DNA from: an uncultured Lachnospiraceae bacterium
GTDB taxonomy: Bacteria; Bacillota; Clostridia; Lachnospirales; Lachnospiraceae
Reading direction: 5' to 3'
Assembly (NCBI GenBank): GCA_910588885.1
Contig: CAJUSQ010000117.1
Location: forward strand, 1-6,726
DNA length: 6,726 bases
Both the position numbers and the translations under genes were made by a program. Positions 1 through 4,444 of the stretch are shown in pieces (within the stretch, counting starts at the first letter, position 1; every line of letters starts with the position of its first letter). The notes beneath the pieces are model-generated. The model did no database searches and was not told the origin of the DNA. It saw only the letters and a program-made list of their open reading frames with translations.

Positions 1-22
1 CTGGCCCCATTACTGTATTGGC

Positions 23-53
23 CTGTGGCCGTGCAGCGCAGTGCACGGCCCAG
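23..53 (-). other. GC-rich stem-loop after the ymxH-like gene
   Basis: A perfect 9-bp inverted repeat, GGCCGTGCA (27-35) and TGCACGGCC (42-50), encloses a 6-base loop. CTG (23-25) and CAG (51-53) extend it to 12 pairs around one bulged base. It lies 40-70 bases beyond the stop codon of the minus-strand ymxH-like gene, where a terminator would be expected. Neither strand has a U-tract after the stem, so it is not a textbook intrinsic terminator. It may be an RNA 3'-end stabiliser or part of a dispersed repeat. I see no gene in bases 1-92. Confidence 0.4.
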
Positions 54-92
54 GATTGAACAATCCCCCCTTCGGCAGCTTCCGGCTTACTC

Positions 93-350
93 CTAAGGTT
101 TGCAGCTTTTTTTCTGTTCTTCCTTTAATTCTACTAAAATAATATCCGGCCCGATTTTCACAATGTTGCACCAGGGGATGATATATTCAAAATCCCTGCC
201 AAACAATCCCCACATTTTGCAGGGGCCGGGGATAATCAAAGCCCGCACACAGCCGGTGCATTCGTCAATATCCACATCCATCACATATCCGATGCACTGG
301 CAGGTACATACGTTAATGACTTCTTTTTCCCGCAAATCACAAATACGCAT
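93..350 (-). CDS. YlmC/YmxH family sporulation protein (PRC-barrel-like)
   Basis: This 85-residue protein is full length for the small YlmC/YmxH family, whose members have a single PRC-barrel-like beta domain and are annotated as sporulation-associated; no biochemical activity is established. The start MRICDLREKEVINV is typical: these proteins open with a short 'L..K.VI...G...G...D' pattern. It continues with GYVMDVDIDECTG (residues 21-33), a turn after IIPGP, and a second half, IIPWCNIVKIGPDIILVEL, that closes the barrel. Five cysteines fall in the first half (C4, C15, C17, C19? and C31, C34 region), which is rich for the size. The ATG is supported by GGAGG at 358-362, 7 bases upstream. Weak GCATA/CATAAGCT boxes near 430-455 (minus) could be a sporulation-sigma promoter, but the match is poor. 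No partner gene is co-directional within the window. Confidence 0.85.
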   Translation of the reverse strand: MRICDLREKEVINVCTCQCIGYVMDVDIDECTGCVRALIIPGPCKMWGLFGRDFEYIIPWCNIVKIGPDIILVELKEEQKKSCKP

Positions 351-466
351 AGAACAGCCTCCAGGTTCTGCGCTGGGGCCTCGGCACTTAGAACATGCAA
401 AGCCCTAACGTTTTGTTCCATTCCAGCTTATGCGAAAAAGATCGGAGTTATGCCTTTGAAAGCTCT

Positions 467-482
467 CCCGGGAAATTCCGGG
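467..482. other. Small stem-loop in the ymxH-like 5' region
   Basis: CCCGG (467-471) and CCGGG (478-482) pair around the 6-base loop GAAATT. If transcription starts at the promoter at 632-660, the stem would lie in the untranslated leader of the ymxH-like mRNA, about 115 bases before its start codon. There is no U-tract after it on either strand, so it is not a terminator. It has no known role. Confidence 0.3.
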
Positions 483-631
483 CTTGCGGCTACAAATACG
501 CCATGCTTTTATTTTTCTTGAAAAGTTATATTTAAACATTGAATCGGAACACTATAAACCGAAATTTCACCATGTCTATACAATTCCGTCCCTTCACAAT
601 TATGTTGAATTTTTCTACTTTACCAGTTCAA

Positions 632-660
632 TATATACCATAAAATCCAGATTACGTCAA
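632..660 (-). promoter_or_regulatory. Sigma-A promoter candidate reading toward the ymxH-like gene
   Basis: On the minus strand TTGACG (655-660) and TATATA (632-637) are separated by 17 bases, close to the vegetative consensus at ideal spacing. Transcription would start near 625 and give a leader of about 275 bases before the ymxH-like ATG at 350. The leader carries the 467-482 stem-loop. No better minus-strand promoter was seen between 351 and 660. Confidence 0.5.
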
Positions 661-678
661 GGAGTTAGGGGAGAATGG

Positions 679-733
679 TAGGGATTCAAAGCCTGTTTGG
701 AAAACCGTGTCATTTACAGGCGGCGAATCCCTA
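679..733. repeat. Nested inverted repeat of 55 bases
   Basis: The outer arms TAGGGATTC (679-687) and GAATCCCTA (725-733) match perfectly over 9 bp. The inner arms GCCTGT (691-696) and ACAGGC (716-721) match over 6 bp and are separated from the outer arms by 3-base internal loops on each side. The apical loop is 19 bases. RNA from either strand would fold into a long two-tier hairpin. It has no U-tract, lies just upstream of the minus-strand promoter at 632-660, and sits at the border of island A. It could be a dispersed repeat unit, an operator, or the end of a lost element. Confidence 0.5.
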
Positions 734-759
734 TATAATTATCTATTCTCTAATTAGAG
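713..759 (+). promoter_or_regulatory. Possible promoter with palindromic operator ahead of lost gene
   Basis: TATAAT (734-739) is a perfect -10 box, with TTTACA (713-718) as a -35 at a short 15-base spacing. The perfect 12-bp palindrome CTCTAATTAGAG (748-759) covers the expected transcription start, where a dimeric repressor would act. Nothing intact follows: the next coding sequence is the integrase remnant at 819. This may be the control region of a gene lost when the island decayed. Confidence 0.3.
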
Positions 760-818
760 TTAAGCGTACTAAAACAAAAAGGATATAGAAAAAGGAAATG
801 AAGGGATTGTAAACATGA

Positions 819-956
819 AAAGCATGGAACATACGGGTAATGCAGAAGTTCTTAGGTCATGCGACCATAAAGGAAACAGCCGATACTTATATGCACGTAT
901 TGGACGACTTGAAACAAAATGAAATTCTGAAACTGGATAAGGTAATAAATTATTGA
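819..956 (+). pseudogene. C-terminal remnant of a tyrosine recombinase/integrase (island A)
   Basis: In one plus-strand frame the translation reads NIRVMQKFLGHATIKETADT followed by YMHV and a lysine/aspartate-rich tail ending DKVINY and a stop. This is the last catalytic segment of phage/ICE-type tyrosine recombinases: the 'LGH' motif (residues F-L-G-H, codons at 849-860), then the tyrosine nucleophile in TYMHV (TAT at 888-890), then a C-terminal helix. The Arg-I and HxxR box, the core-binding domain and the arm-binding domain are all missing, and an in-frame TGA at 816-818 closes the frame upstream. It cannot be active. The tail differs from the integrase remnant at 3017-3258, so two unrelated elements are recorded here. 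Its stop codon overlaps the -35 box of the next gene. Confidence 0.85.
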
Positions 957-980
957 CTTTGACAGTATTTATGATAAACT
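953..980 (+). promoter_or_regulatory. Promoter of the 245-residue gene
   Basis: TTGACT (953-958) and TAAACT (975-980) are 16 bases apart, and a TG at 972-973 gives an extended -10. The -35 box overlaps the stop codon of the integrase remnant. Transcription would start near 987, leaving a short leader with the ribosome site GAGGA at 1002-1006. Confidence 0.45.
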
Positions 981-1013
981 TATTTCATATTACAAAGAAA
1001 TGAGGAATAAAAT

Positions 1014-1751
1014 ATGCTAGAAAACCAAATCAAGAAATTGACAACTATTCTAACTGATGAAGATTTACAAAATTACTCTGGAGAATGCTTTTGGAATCTA
1101 ATACAAGCCGTTATCACAGAAGACCCTTTCTCTGGAATCGCAGCCGGAAAAAATATAAAGGAACTTGTTTTTCATATGCCAACCGTTCTTTTTTGGGATA
1201 AAATGAAGCGTTTTCTTATGGGAACATTTCATGATTATCAAGACCAAATTAAAATGGCCCAAAAATTTAATAAAGATAATAAAACTTATACTGTCTTTGT
1301 CAAGCGACAAATACATCTAATAACTAATTTAGATGACGATATGAAAATTGACTATTTTGCCGCATTAACCAGATGTCTACTTATTACTGACTTGAATGAA
1401 TCATTATACTTTAAGCTTTGCAAGTTTCTTTCTATATGTACTCCAGACGAATTGATGTTTTTGAAAACTTGCAAATATGATTTTAAAGGTGAAAATAATG
1501 TCATTATTTCTGCTCTTTTTCAGTATGGTTTGTTTACTCAAATTGAAGAAGAAGGAACTGGTAAAACATTCTATGTTCTTTCAGATTTTGCAAAAGCACT
1601 CAAGCAAAATTGTATAAATTTTAATGACGAATTACACGAAAAAGCAAGACTTGTTTCTTATGAACAACTTGCGCCTTTAAATATAGCAGAATCAATACCA
1701 ACCGCAGATATTGATAAATTGTTTGAAAATCAAGAGATGAGTACCACATAA
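1014..1751 (+). CDS. Unrecognised 245-residue protein in island A
   Basis: I cannot name a family. The ATG is preceded by GAGGA at a good distance (8 bases from GAGG), and codon use is strongly A+T-rich, unlike ychF or the rsgA operon, which points to acquired DNA. The protein is soluble and mostly helical, with no signal peptide or membrane segment. Residues 40-160 (GIAAGKNIKELVFHMPTVLF, then WDKMKRFL, then a helix ending DDDMKIDYFAALTRCLL) resemble helical proteins I recall from mobile elements with the pattern 'P..lf..K...FL ... d...K...la.l...I....F..L'. Residues 143-200 (TPDELMFLKTC..., ALFQYGLFTQIEE..., FYVLSDFAKAL) look like a winged-helix C-terminal part. Lying behind an integrase tail, it is probable cargo; a phage-defence or immunity role is a guess. 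It is convergent with ychF, 90 bases away. Confidence 0.75.
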   Translation: MLENQIKKLTTILTDEDLQNYSGECFWNLIQAVITEDPFSGIAAGKNIKELVFHMPTVLFWDKMKRFLMGTFHDYQDQIKMAQKFNKDNKTYTVFVKRQIHLITNLDDDMKIDYFAALTRCLLITDLNESLYFKLCKFLSICTPDELMFLKTCKYDFKGENNVIISALFQYGLFTQIEEEGTGKTFYVLSDFAKALKQNCINFNDELHEKARLVSYEQLAPLNIAESIPTADIDKLFENQEMSTT

Positions 1752-1770
1752 ATATCGAGTAGGGGTTGAA

Positions 1771-1806
1771 CAGCAAAAGGAGATACCGCCCGCAAGCGGT
1801 AACTCC
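1771..1806 (-). terminator. Intrinsic terminator of ychF
   Basis: On the minus strand GGAG-T-TACCGC and GCGGTA-T-CTCC form an 11-position stem (one mismatch) with a 6-base loop, followed directly by TTTTGCTGTT. The plus-strand arms are 1779-1789 and 1796-1806, with the U-tract at 1771-1778. It lies 35 bases beyond the ychF stop and would also separate ychF from the convergent 245-residue gene. A weaker hairpin (TTTCC/GGAAA, about 1822-1836) lies between this one and the stop codon. Confidence 0.75.
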
Positions 1807-1841
1807 CAGAGTTTACAACATTTTCCCGAAAGGAAATTGTA

Positions 1842-2942
1842 TCAGACGTTAAATCGGAACAAAATTACATCTCCGTCCTTCACCACATACTCTTTTCCTT
1901 CCAGCCCAACGATCCCTTTCTCTTTAGCCGCAGACAAACTACCGCAGTCCAAAAGGTCCTGATAGTTTACCACCTCAGCCCGAATAAAGCCCCGTTCAAA
2001 ATCCGAATGGATTTTTCCCGCTGCCTGGGGAGCCTTTGTCCCCTTCCGGATAGTCCAAGCCCTGGTTTCATCTTCCCCTGCGGTCAAATAGCTGATCAAA
2101 CCAAGCAGGCTGTAGCTGGCCTTAATCAGCTTTTCCAGACCGGATTCCACAAGCCCCAGTTCTTCTAAGAACATGGCCTTTTCTTCGTCCAAAAGCTCTG
2201 CAATCTCCTGTTCGATCTGGGCGCAGATCACAAATACCTCGCTGTTCTCTTCCTCTGCCATTTCCCGTACGGCTTTCACATGGACATTTCCGGCGCCGTC
2301 CTCTGCCAGCTCCTCTTCCGCCACATTTGCCGCATAAATCACTGGCTTGGCGGTCAGGAGATTATAGGACGCAAACCATGCTTCCTCGTCTTCATCCTCC
2401 AGTTCCGTAAAGGTCTTGGCCAGCTTTCCATCCTCCAGGTGGGCTTTGATCCCTTCCAAAAGCTTCAGCTCCTTGGCCAGCGCCTTATCCATGCGGGCCT
2501 GCTTTGCAACCTTGGCAATCCGCCGTTCCAGAATTTCCAGATCGGAAAACACCAGCTCCAGGTTAATTGTTTCGATATCCCGGGCCGGGTCGACGTTTCC
2601 GTCCACATGGATTACGTTCGAATCTTCAAAGCATCGTACCACATGGACAATGGCATCCACTTCCCGGATATTGGCCAAAAACTGATTCCCCAGCCCTTCG
2701 CCTTTGCTTGCGCCCTTCACCAAGCCCGCAATATCCACAAATTCAATGACCGCAGGAGTCACCTTTTTCGAATGATACATGTCTCCCAGTTTTTTCAGGC
2801 GTTCATCCGGTACCGTAACAATCCCCACATTGGGGTCAATGGTGCAGAACGGGTAGTTGGCCGATTCTGCTCCTGCCTTTGTCAGTGAATTAAATAACGT
2901 GCTTTTCCCTACATTGGGCAAACCGACGATTCCTAATTTCAT
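1842..2942 (-). CDS. ychF: YchF/OLA1-family P-loop ATPase
   Basis: At 366 residues this is the usual family length. YchF is an Obg-related cytosolic NTPase that prefers ATP and associates with ribosomes; bacterial homologues affect translation and stress responses. Visible motifs: the P-loop GLPNVGKST (7-15), a switch I region PFCTIDPNVG (31-40), Walker B/G3 DIAG (70-73) followed by the GEGLGNQFL segment, and NVAE (206-209) in the place of NKxD, the family change that relaxes guanine specificity. Residues about 130-200 are charged and helical, the expected coiled-coil insertion. A TGS domain fills about 283-365. The gene is intact, but its first 20 bases are the left copy of the direct repeat bounding island B. 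The ribosome site AAGGAGG (2954-2960), 11 bases before the ATG, and the likely promoter (3014-3042) both lie inside the island. Confidence 0.97.
   Translation of the reverse strand: MKLGIVGLPNVGKSTLFNSLTKAGAESANYPFCTIDPNVGIVTVPDERLKKLGDMYHSKKVTPAVIEFVDIAGLVKGASKGEGLGNQFLANIREVDAIVHVVRCFEDSNVIHVDGNVDPARDIETINLELVFSDLEILERRIAKVAKQARMDKALAKELKLLEGIKAHLEDGKLAKTFTELEDEDEEAWFASYNLLTAKPVIYAANVAEEELAEDGAGNVHVKAVREMAEEENSEVFVICAQIEQEIAELLDEEKAMFLEELGLVESGLEKLIKASYSLLGLISYLTAGEDETRAWTIRKGTKAPQAAGKIHSDFERGFIRAEVVNYQDLLDCGSLSAAKEKGIVGLEGKEYVVKDGDVILFRFNV
2923..2942. repeat. Attachment site copy 1 (20-bp direct repeat, ychF codons 1-7)
   Basis: CCGACGATTCCTAATTTCAT is present here and again, identically and in the same orientation, at 4445-4464. 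Read on the minus strand it is the ATG and the next 17 bases of ychF, encoding MKLGIVG, a strongly conserved stretch. The identity stops sharply on both sides. A duplicated conserved gene end flanking a segment with an integrase tail next to it is the signature of site-specific integration. Confidence 0.85.
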
Positions 2943-2962
2943 TTTTCTATATTCCTCCTTAG

Positions 2963-2984
2963 AAATGCCTTAAAATAGGCATTT
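2963..2984. other. Stem-loop in the new ychF 5' leader
   Basis: AAATGCCT (2963-2970) and AGGCATTT (2977-2984) form an 8-bp stem with a 6-base loop. On the minus strand it comes just before the ychF ribosome site (2954-2960) and just after the integrase stop. It may be a remnant of the integrase terminator, lacking a clear U-tract, or it may protect or modulate the ychF leader. Confidence 0.45.
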
Positions 2985-3004
2985 TCGCAATTTCTATATT
3001 TCTT

Positions 3005-3017
3005 CGAGTACCAATTT
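3005..3017. repeat. Candidate integrase arm-type site, left copy
   Basis: CGAGTACCAATTT recurs exactly at 4372-4384 in the same orientation. The two copies sit 63 and 61 bases inside the two att repeats. Arm-type sites bound by the integrase N-terminal domain are placed this way in Tn916-type and lambda-type systems. The shorter GAGTACCA also occurs at 1739-1746 at the end of the gene in island A, which may be chance. Confidence 0.5.
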
Positions 3018-3042
3018 TATATGATTTTAAGCATTTTTTCAA
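3014..3042 (-). promoter_or_regulatory. Candidate replacement promoter for ychF
   Basis: On the minus strand TTGAAA (3037-3042) and TAAAAT (3014-3019) are exactly 17 bases apart. Both lie in the last codons of the integrase remnant. Transcription would start near 3007 and enter ychF through the 2963-2984 stem-loop and the AAGGAGG site. Because the element separated ychF from its former 5' region, this is the best available promoter for it. Confidence 0.45.
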
Positions 3043-3258
3043 TATTCTGTACTTCCTTTGCTTTTTCATTATCAGTAATATGGACAATACAGATTCATGG
3101 TAATTCCTACGCTCGAGTGTCCTAAAATCATCTGCAAGGTCTTTAGGCGCATACCACTTTCAATACAACGAGTGGCGAACATATTGCCTTAGTACGTGCA
3201 TAGAAAATCTTGGTATTCCTGCTTTGTCGCAGTAATAAAATAATTTTGTATATTTTCC
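3017..3258 (-). pseudogene. C-terminal remnant of a Tn916/ICE-type tyrosine integrase (island B)
   Basis: Joined across frames, the minus strand reads KAGIPRFSMHVLR, then MFATRCIESGMRLKTLQMIL, GHSSVGITMNLYC, and finally HITDNEKAKEVQNIEKMLKI before a TAA at 3017-3019. This is the catalytic end of a tyrosine recombinase: HxLRH box, LGH motif and tyrosine nucleophile (TAT, 3087-3089). Two single-base shifts break it, one near 3183-3186 (between the LRH and FATR parts) and one extra base at 3083 just after the nucleophile. Everything upstream of about residue GKYTKLFYY is gone, replaced by the DUF3800 terminator. The gene is dead, but its orientation and position next to the ychF repeat identify it as the original integrase or one of its kind. 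Confidence 0.88.
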
Positions 3259-3285
3259 AAAAAAATAACGGCAGATAAACCGCCG
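3259..3285 (-). terminator. Intrinsic terminator of the DUF3800 gene
   Basis: On the minus strand CGGCGG and CTGCCG (one G-U pair) enclose the loop TTTAT and are followed by TTATTTTTTT. Plus-strand arms are 3269-3274 and 3280-3285, with the U-tract at 3259-3268. It begins 11 bases after the DUF3800 stop codon and marks the point where the integrase remnant resumes. Confidence 0.85.
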
Positions 3286-3296
3286 CCGAAAATTTC

Positions 3297-3998
3297 CTAT
3301 TGTATTTTCGATTCCTTCGGTAAAATAGAAATGTATATTCCGTTTAATTGTTCTATTTTTCTATTCAAAGCCATATAGTAAATCCGATTCGCTATAATGT
3401 CAGCCGCCCTAATAAGCGTCACTTTATCGGATGAACAAAACTCCAAGTCTATCCTTCCTAAATCGCTAAAAATCGGAGGAAAAAAGTTGTCATATCCTTG
3501 ATTGTATGTACCAAGTTTAAATTCCTGCTCCAACGCCTGCTCTAATTCATACCTTCCGTTGGTTGCGGTAGAATGTTCATCGTTATACACATGGATTCTT
3601 TTTACTTCATGCGGACTAATTATTCCCTCTTGAATGAGAGATTGAAACGCCCTTTTCAATCCTATCTTGTAGGCATAGTCAAGGTATCTCTGCTTATCCT
3701 TTTTGCTTTGAAAAATTCTATCCAATACATTATTCTGGTTAATAACAACCCCAAACTTTATTGTTTGGTTTAAAGAACGGTAAAGTTTCCCTTTCTCCTT
3801 GTTGGATATGCGGCAAGCCTTCAATTCGTCATTCGCTCCGTATTTATCACCTCTAATTGCATTTTCAGCAGCTATGTACTTTCTGGAACAATTTTCCATA
3901 TCTCTTTTCTTTAGAAATATCAAACCACCAAATACAAATACCTCATTGTGTAACTTATCAAAAACGCCCGATTCGTCAGAGTAAACGTATATTTCCAT
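3297..3998 (-). CDS. DUF3800 domain protein (putative RNase H-fold nuclease)
   Basis: This 233-residue protein matches the DUF3800 pattern: an N-terminal beta strand with an acidic pair, IYVYSDESG (residues 3-11), then FVFGGLIF, a middle acidic motif NDELKA (56-61), VYNDEHS (137-143), and a C-terminal helix LIRAADIIANRIYY (195-208) with a conserved aspartate at 200. The D8/E9, E58, D140/E141 and D200 set would fit an RNase H-like metal site. The family's biochemistry is poorly known; members are frequent on mobile elements and near defence genes, so a nucleic-acid-cleaving defence or toxin role is inference. The ATG is fixed by AAGGAG (4005-4010), 6 bases upstream. It is the sole intact gene of island B, A+T-rich relative to its neighbours, and lies immediately behind an attenuator-like leader and in front of its own terminator. 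Confidence 0.85.
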   Translation of the reverse strand: MEIYVYSDESGVFDKLHNEVFVFGGLIFLKKRDMENCSRKYIAAENAIRGDKYGANDELKACRISNKEKGKLYRSLNQTIKFGVVINQNNVLDRIFQSKKDKQRYLDYAYKIGLKRAFQSLIQEGIISPHEVKRIHVYNDEHSTATNGRYELEQALEQEFKLGTYNQGYDNFFPPIFSDLGRIDLEFCSSDKVTLIRAADIIANRIYYMALNRKIEQLNGIYISILPKESKIQ

Positions 3999-4016
3999 GA
4001 CTTTCTCCTTAAACAG

Positions 4017-4035
4017 AAAAACCGCCTTACGGCGG
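4017..4035 (-). terminator. Leader terminator just ahead of the DUF3800 ribosome site
   Basis: On the minus strand CCGCC, loop GTAA, GGCGG and TTTTT form a compact intrinsic terminator (arms at 4022-4026 and 4031-4035; U-tract 4017-4021). It ends 6 bases before the AAGGAG of the DUF3800 gene and 18 bases before its ATG, so transcripts from the promoter at 4117-4145 must read through it to express the gene. Confidence 0.88.
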
Positions 4036-4052
4036 CCCCGTGGCCGGTGCCA

Positions 4053-4100
4053 TTACATGACACTTAAACGCAAATTCGGTTTCACGGGTATACAGCGCAT
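4053..4100 (-). CDS. Putative 15-residue leader peptide
   Basis: The frame reads MRCIPVKPNLRLSVM and stops at TAA (4053-4055). It starts about 10 bases after the predicted transcript start, with only a weak AGG as ribosome site (GCAGGCAGAG before the ATG). Codons 5-6 (CCC GTG) and codon 8 (CCG) are the bases that pair in the long hairpin, and the stop codon falls in its apical loop, the layout of ribosome-controlled attenuators such as those before antibiotic-resistance genes. The opening M-x-C-x-P recalls, from memory only, leader peptides of ribosomal-protection tetracycline-resistance genes. There is no run of a single amino-acid codon, so drug- or stress-induced stalling fits better than amino-acid starvation. 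Translation is unproven. Confidence 0.45.
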   Translation of the reverse strand: MRCIPVKPNLRLSVM

Positions 4101-4116
4101 CTCTGCCTGCGATTAT

Positions 4117-4145
4117 ATTATATGCGGAAAAGCAAAAAAAGTCAA
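4117..4145 (-). promoter_or_regulatory. Strong sigma-A promoter for the attenuator-DUF3800 transcript
   Basis: On the minus strand TTGACT (4140-4145), a 17-base spacer containing a T-run, and a perfect TATAAT (4117-4122). A second overlapping TATAAT lies at 4112-4117. Transcription should start near 4110. This is the closest match to consensus in the window, so the transcript would be abundant and control would fall to the terminator. Confidence 0.8.
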
Positions 4146-4251
4146 GGTATTTTCAAGTTTTCTTCATTTTCTCCTTATGTGCGAATATTTTTCAAGAACT
4201 ATGTCTGTGAACATAATTTTTCCTCTCTGCCTAAATTTTGTTACAAAAAAG

Positions 4252-4288
4252 AACCTATAACAGTTCGTTATTGGTTCGATAATAGGTT
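4252..4288. repeat. Overlapping inverted repeats, possible protein-binding site
   Basis: AACCTAT (4252-4258) and ATAGGTT (4282-4288) are inverted copies. Inside them ATAAC (4257-4261) and GTTAT (4267-4271) form a second inverted pair, and GTTCG appears twice. It has no terminator character. A repressor or excisionase site, or a relic of a transfer or replication origin, is possible. Confidence 0.35.
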
Positions 4289-4371
4289 ATGTAATGGACG
4301 CATAAAGAACATACACAGAATCCATATTAAATTAAAAATAACTGTATTAAGGCTTTCATTTGTAAAAATTC

Positions 4372-4384
4372 CGAGTACCAATTT
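4372..4384. repeat. Candidate integrase arm-type site, right copy
   Basis: An exact second copy of CGAGTACCAATTT (first at 3005-3017), 61 bases inside the right att repeat and in the same orientation as the left copy. Confidence 0.5.
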
Positions 4385-4394
4385 GCTGTAAAGT

Positions 4395-4428
4395 TATAAA
4401 GACTTATGAAGAAGTATAAAGATTCATG
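4395..4428. repeat. 20-base-period tandem pair near the right end
   Basis: TATAAAGACTTATG (4395-4408) is repeated as TATAAAGATTCATG (4415-4428), 12 of 14 bases identical, one start 20 bases after the other, which is about two helical turns. It lies between the 13-bp repeat and the att repeat, a place where accessory recombination factors often bind. Confidence 0.4.
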
Positions 4429-4444
4429 TAAAAATCGCTAAAAT

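Larger units (their letters stand above)
351..818. other. Gene-free stretch with structured and promoter-like sites
   Basis: I find no convincing gene here. Open frames are short, lack ribosome sites and have unlike-protein composition. What it does hold is listed separately: the ribosome site of the ymxH-like gene, a small CCCGG/CCGGG stem-loop at 467-482, a minus-strand promoter at 632-660, a nested inverted repeat at 679-733, and a TATAAT box with a 12-bp palindrome at 734-759. Base composition becomes A+T-rich after about 500, which may mark the edge of island A. Confidence 0.6.
4017..4111 (-). promoter_or_regulatory. Structured attenuator leader RNA upstream of DUF3800
   Basis: About 95 bases between the promoter and the terminator form alternative structures. 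(1) A long hairpin: CCCGTG (plus 4083-4088) pairs with CACGGG (4037-4042), CCG (4077-4079) with CGG (4044-4046), and GTGTCA (4058-4063) with TGGCAC (4047-4052) around a 5-base loop. (2) An antiterminator, CGGCC-ACGG-GGCCG (4033-4046), which shares bases both with that hairpin and with the terminator arm. (3) The terminator at 4022-4035. Forming (1) blocks (2) and leaves (3) free. A ribosome held over CCCGTG..CCG would block (1), allow (2) and so permit read-through. A ligand-binding riboswitch with no translation is the alternative. Confidence 0.65.
4146..4444. other. A+T-rich non-coding end of island B
   Basis: About 300 bases with no convincing gene. It contains an inverted repeat cluster (4252-4288), the right copy of the 13-bp repeat (4372-4384) and a 20-base tandem pair (4395-4428). 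Short minus-strand frames exist, such as 4164-4214 (16 codons, preceded by GAGAGG), but there is no supporting similarity. The content fits the att-proximal control region of an integrative element, where integrase and excisionase bind. Confidence 0.5.

Noticed and set aside
484..681. 65-codon plus-strand open frame
   Set aside because: It has no ribosome site, unlike-protein composition (Y/F/H-rich), and overlaps a minus-strand promoter.
679..733. tRNA-like T-arm (minus strand TTTGAATCCC) as a possible tRNA attachment site
   Set aside because: The stem pairs poorly, there is no acceptor partner or CCA context, and the nested inverted repeat explains the sequence.
814..921. 35-codon plus-strand frame starting MKSMEHTGNAE with a fair ribosome site
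   Set aside because: It is an alternative frame of the integrase remnant, whose LGH...Y motif lies in another frame and explains the sequence better.
4017..4111. A known ligand riboswitch (c-di-GMP, THF, purine, TPP) as the DUF3800 leader
   Set aside because: The conserved cores I can recall for these classes are absent; the GCGTTTAAGTGT stretch only superficially resembles the THF class.
4164..4214. 16-codon minus-strand frame MFTDIVLEKYSHIRRK with a GAGAGG site
   Set aside because: It is too short and has no recognisable family or clear promoter; noted only as a possible relic.
3997..4391. Two plus-strand frames of 87 and 89 codons across the leader region
   Set aside because: They run antisense to the promoter, leader and terminator, lack ribosome sites and have no protein-like motifs.
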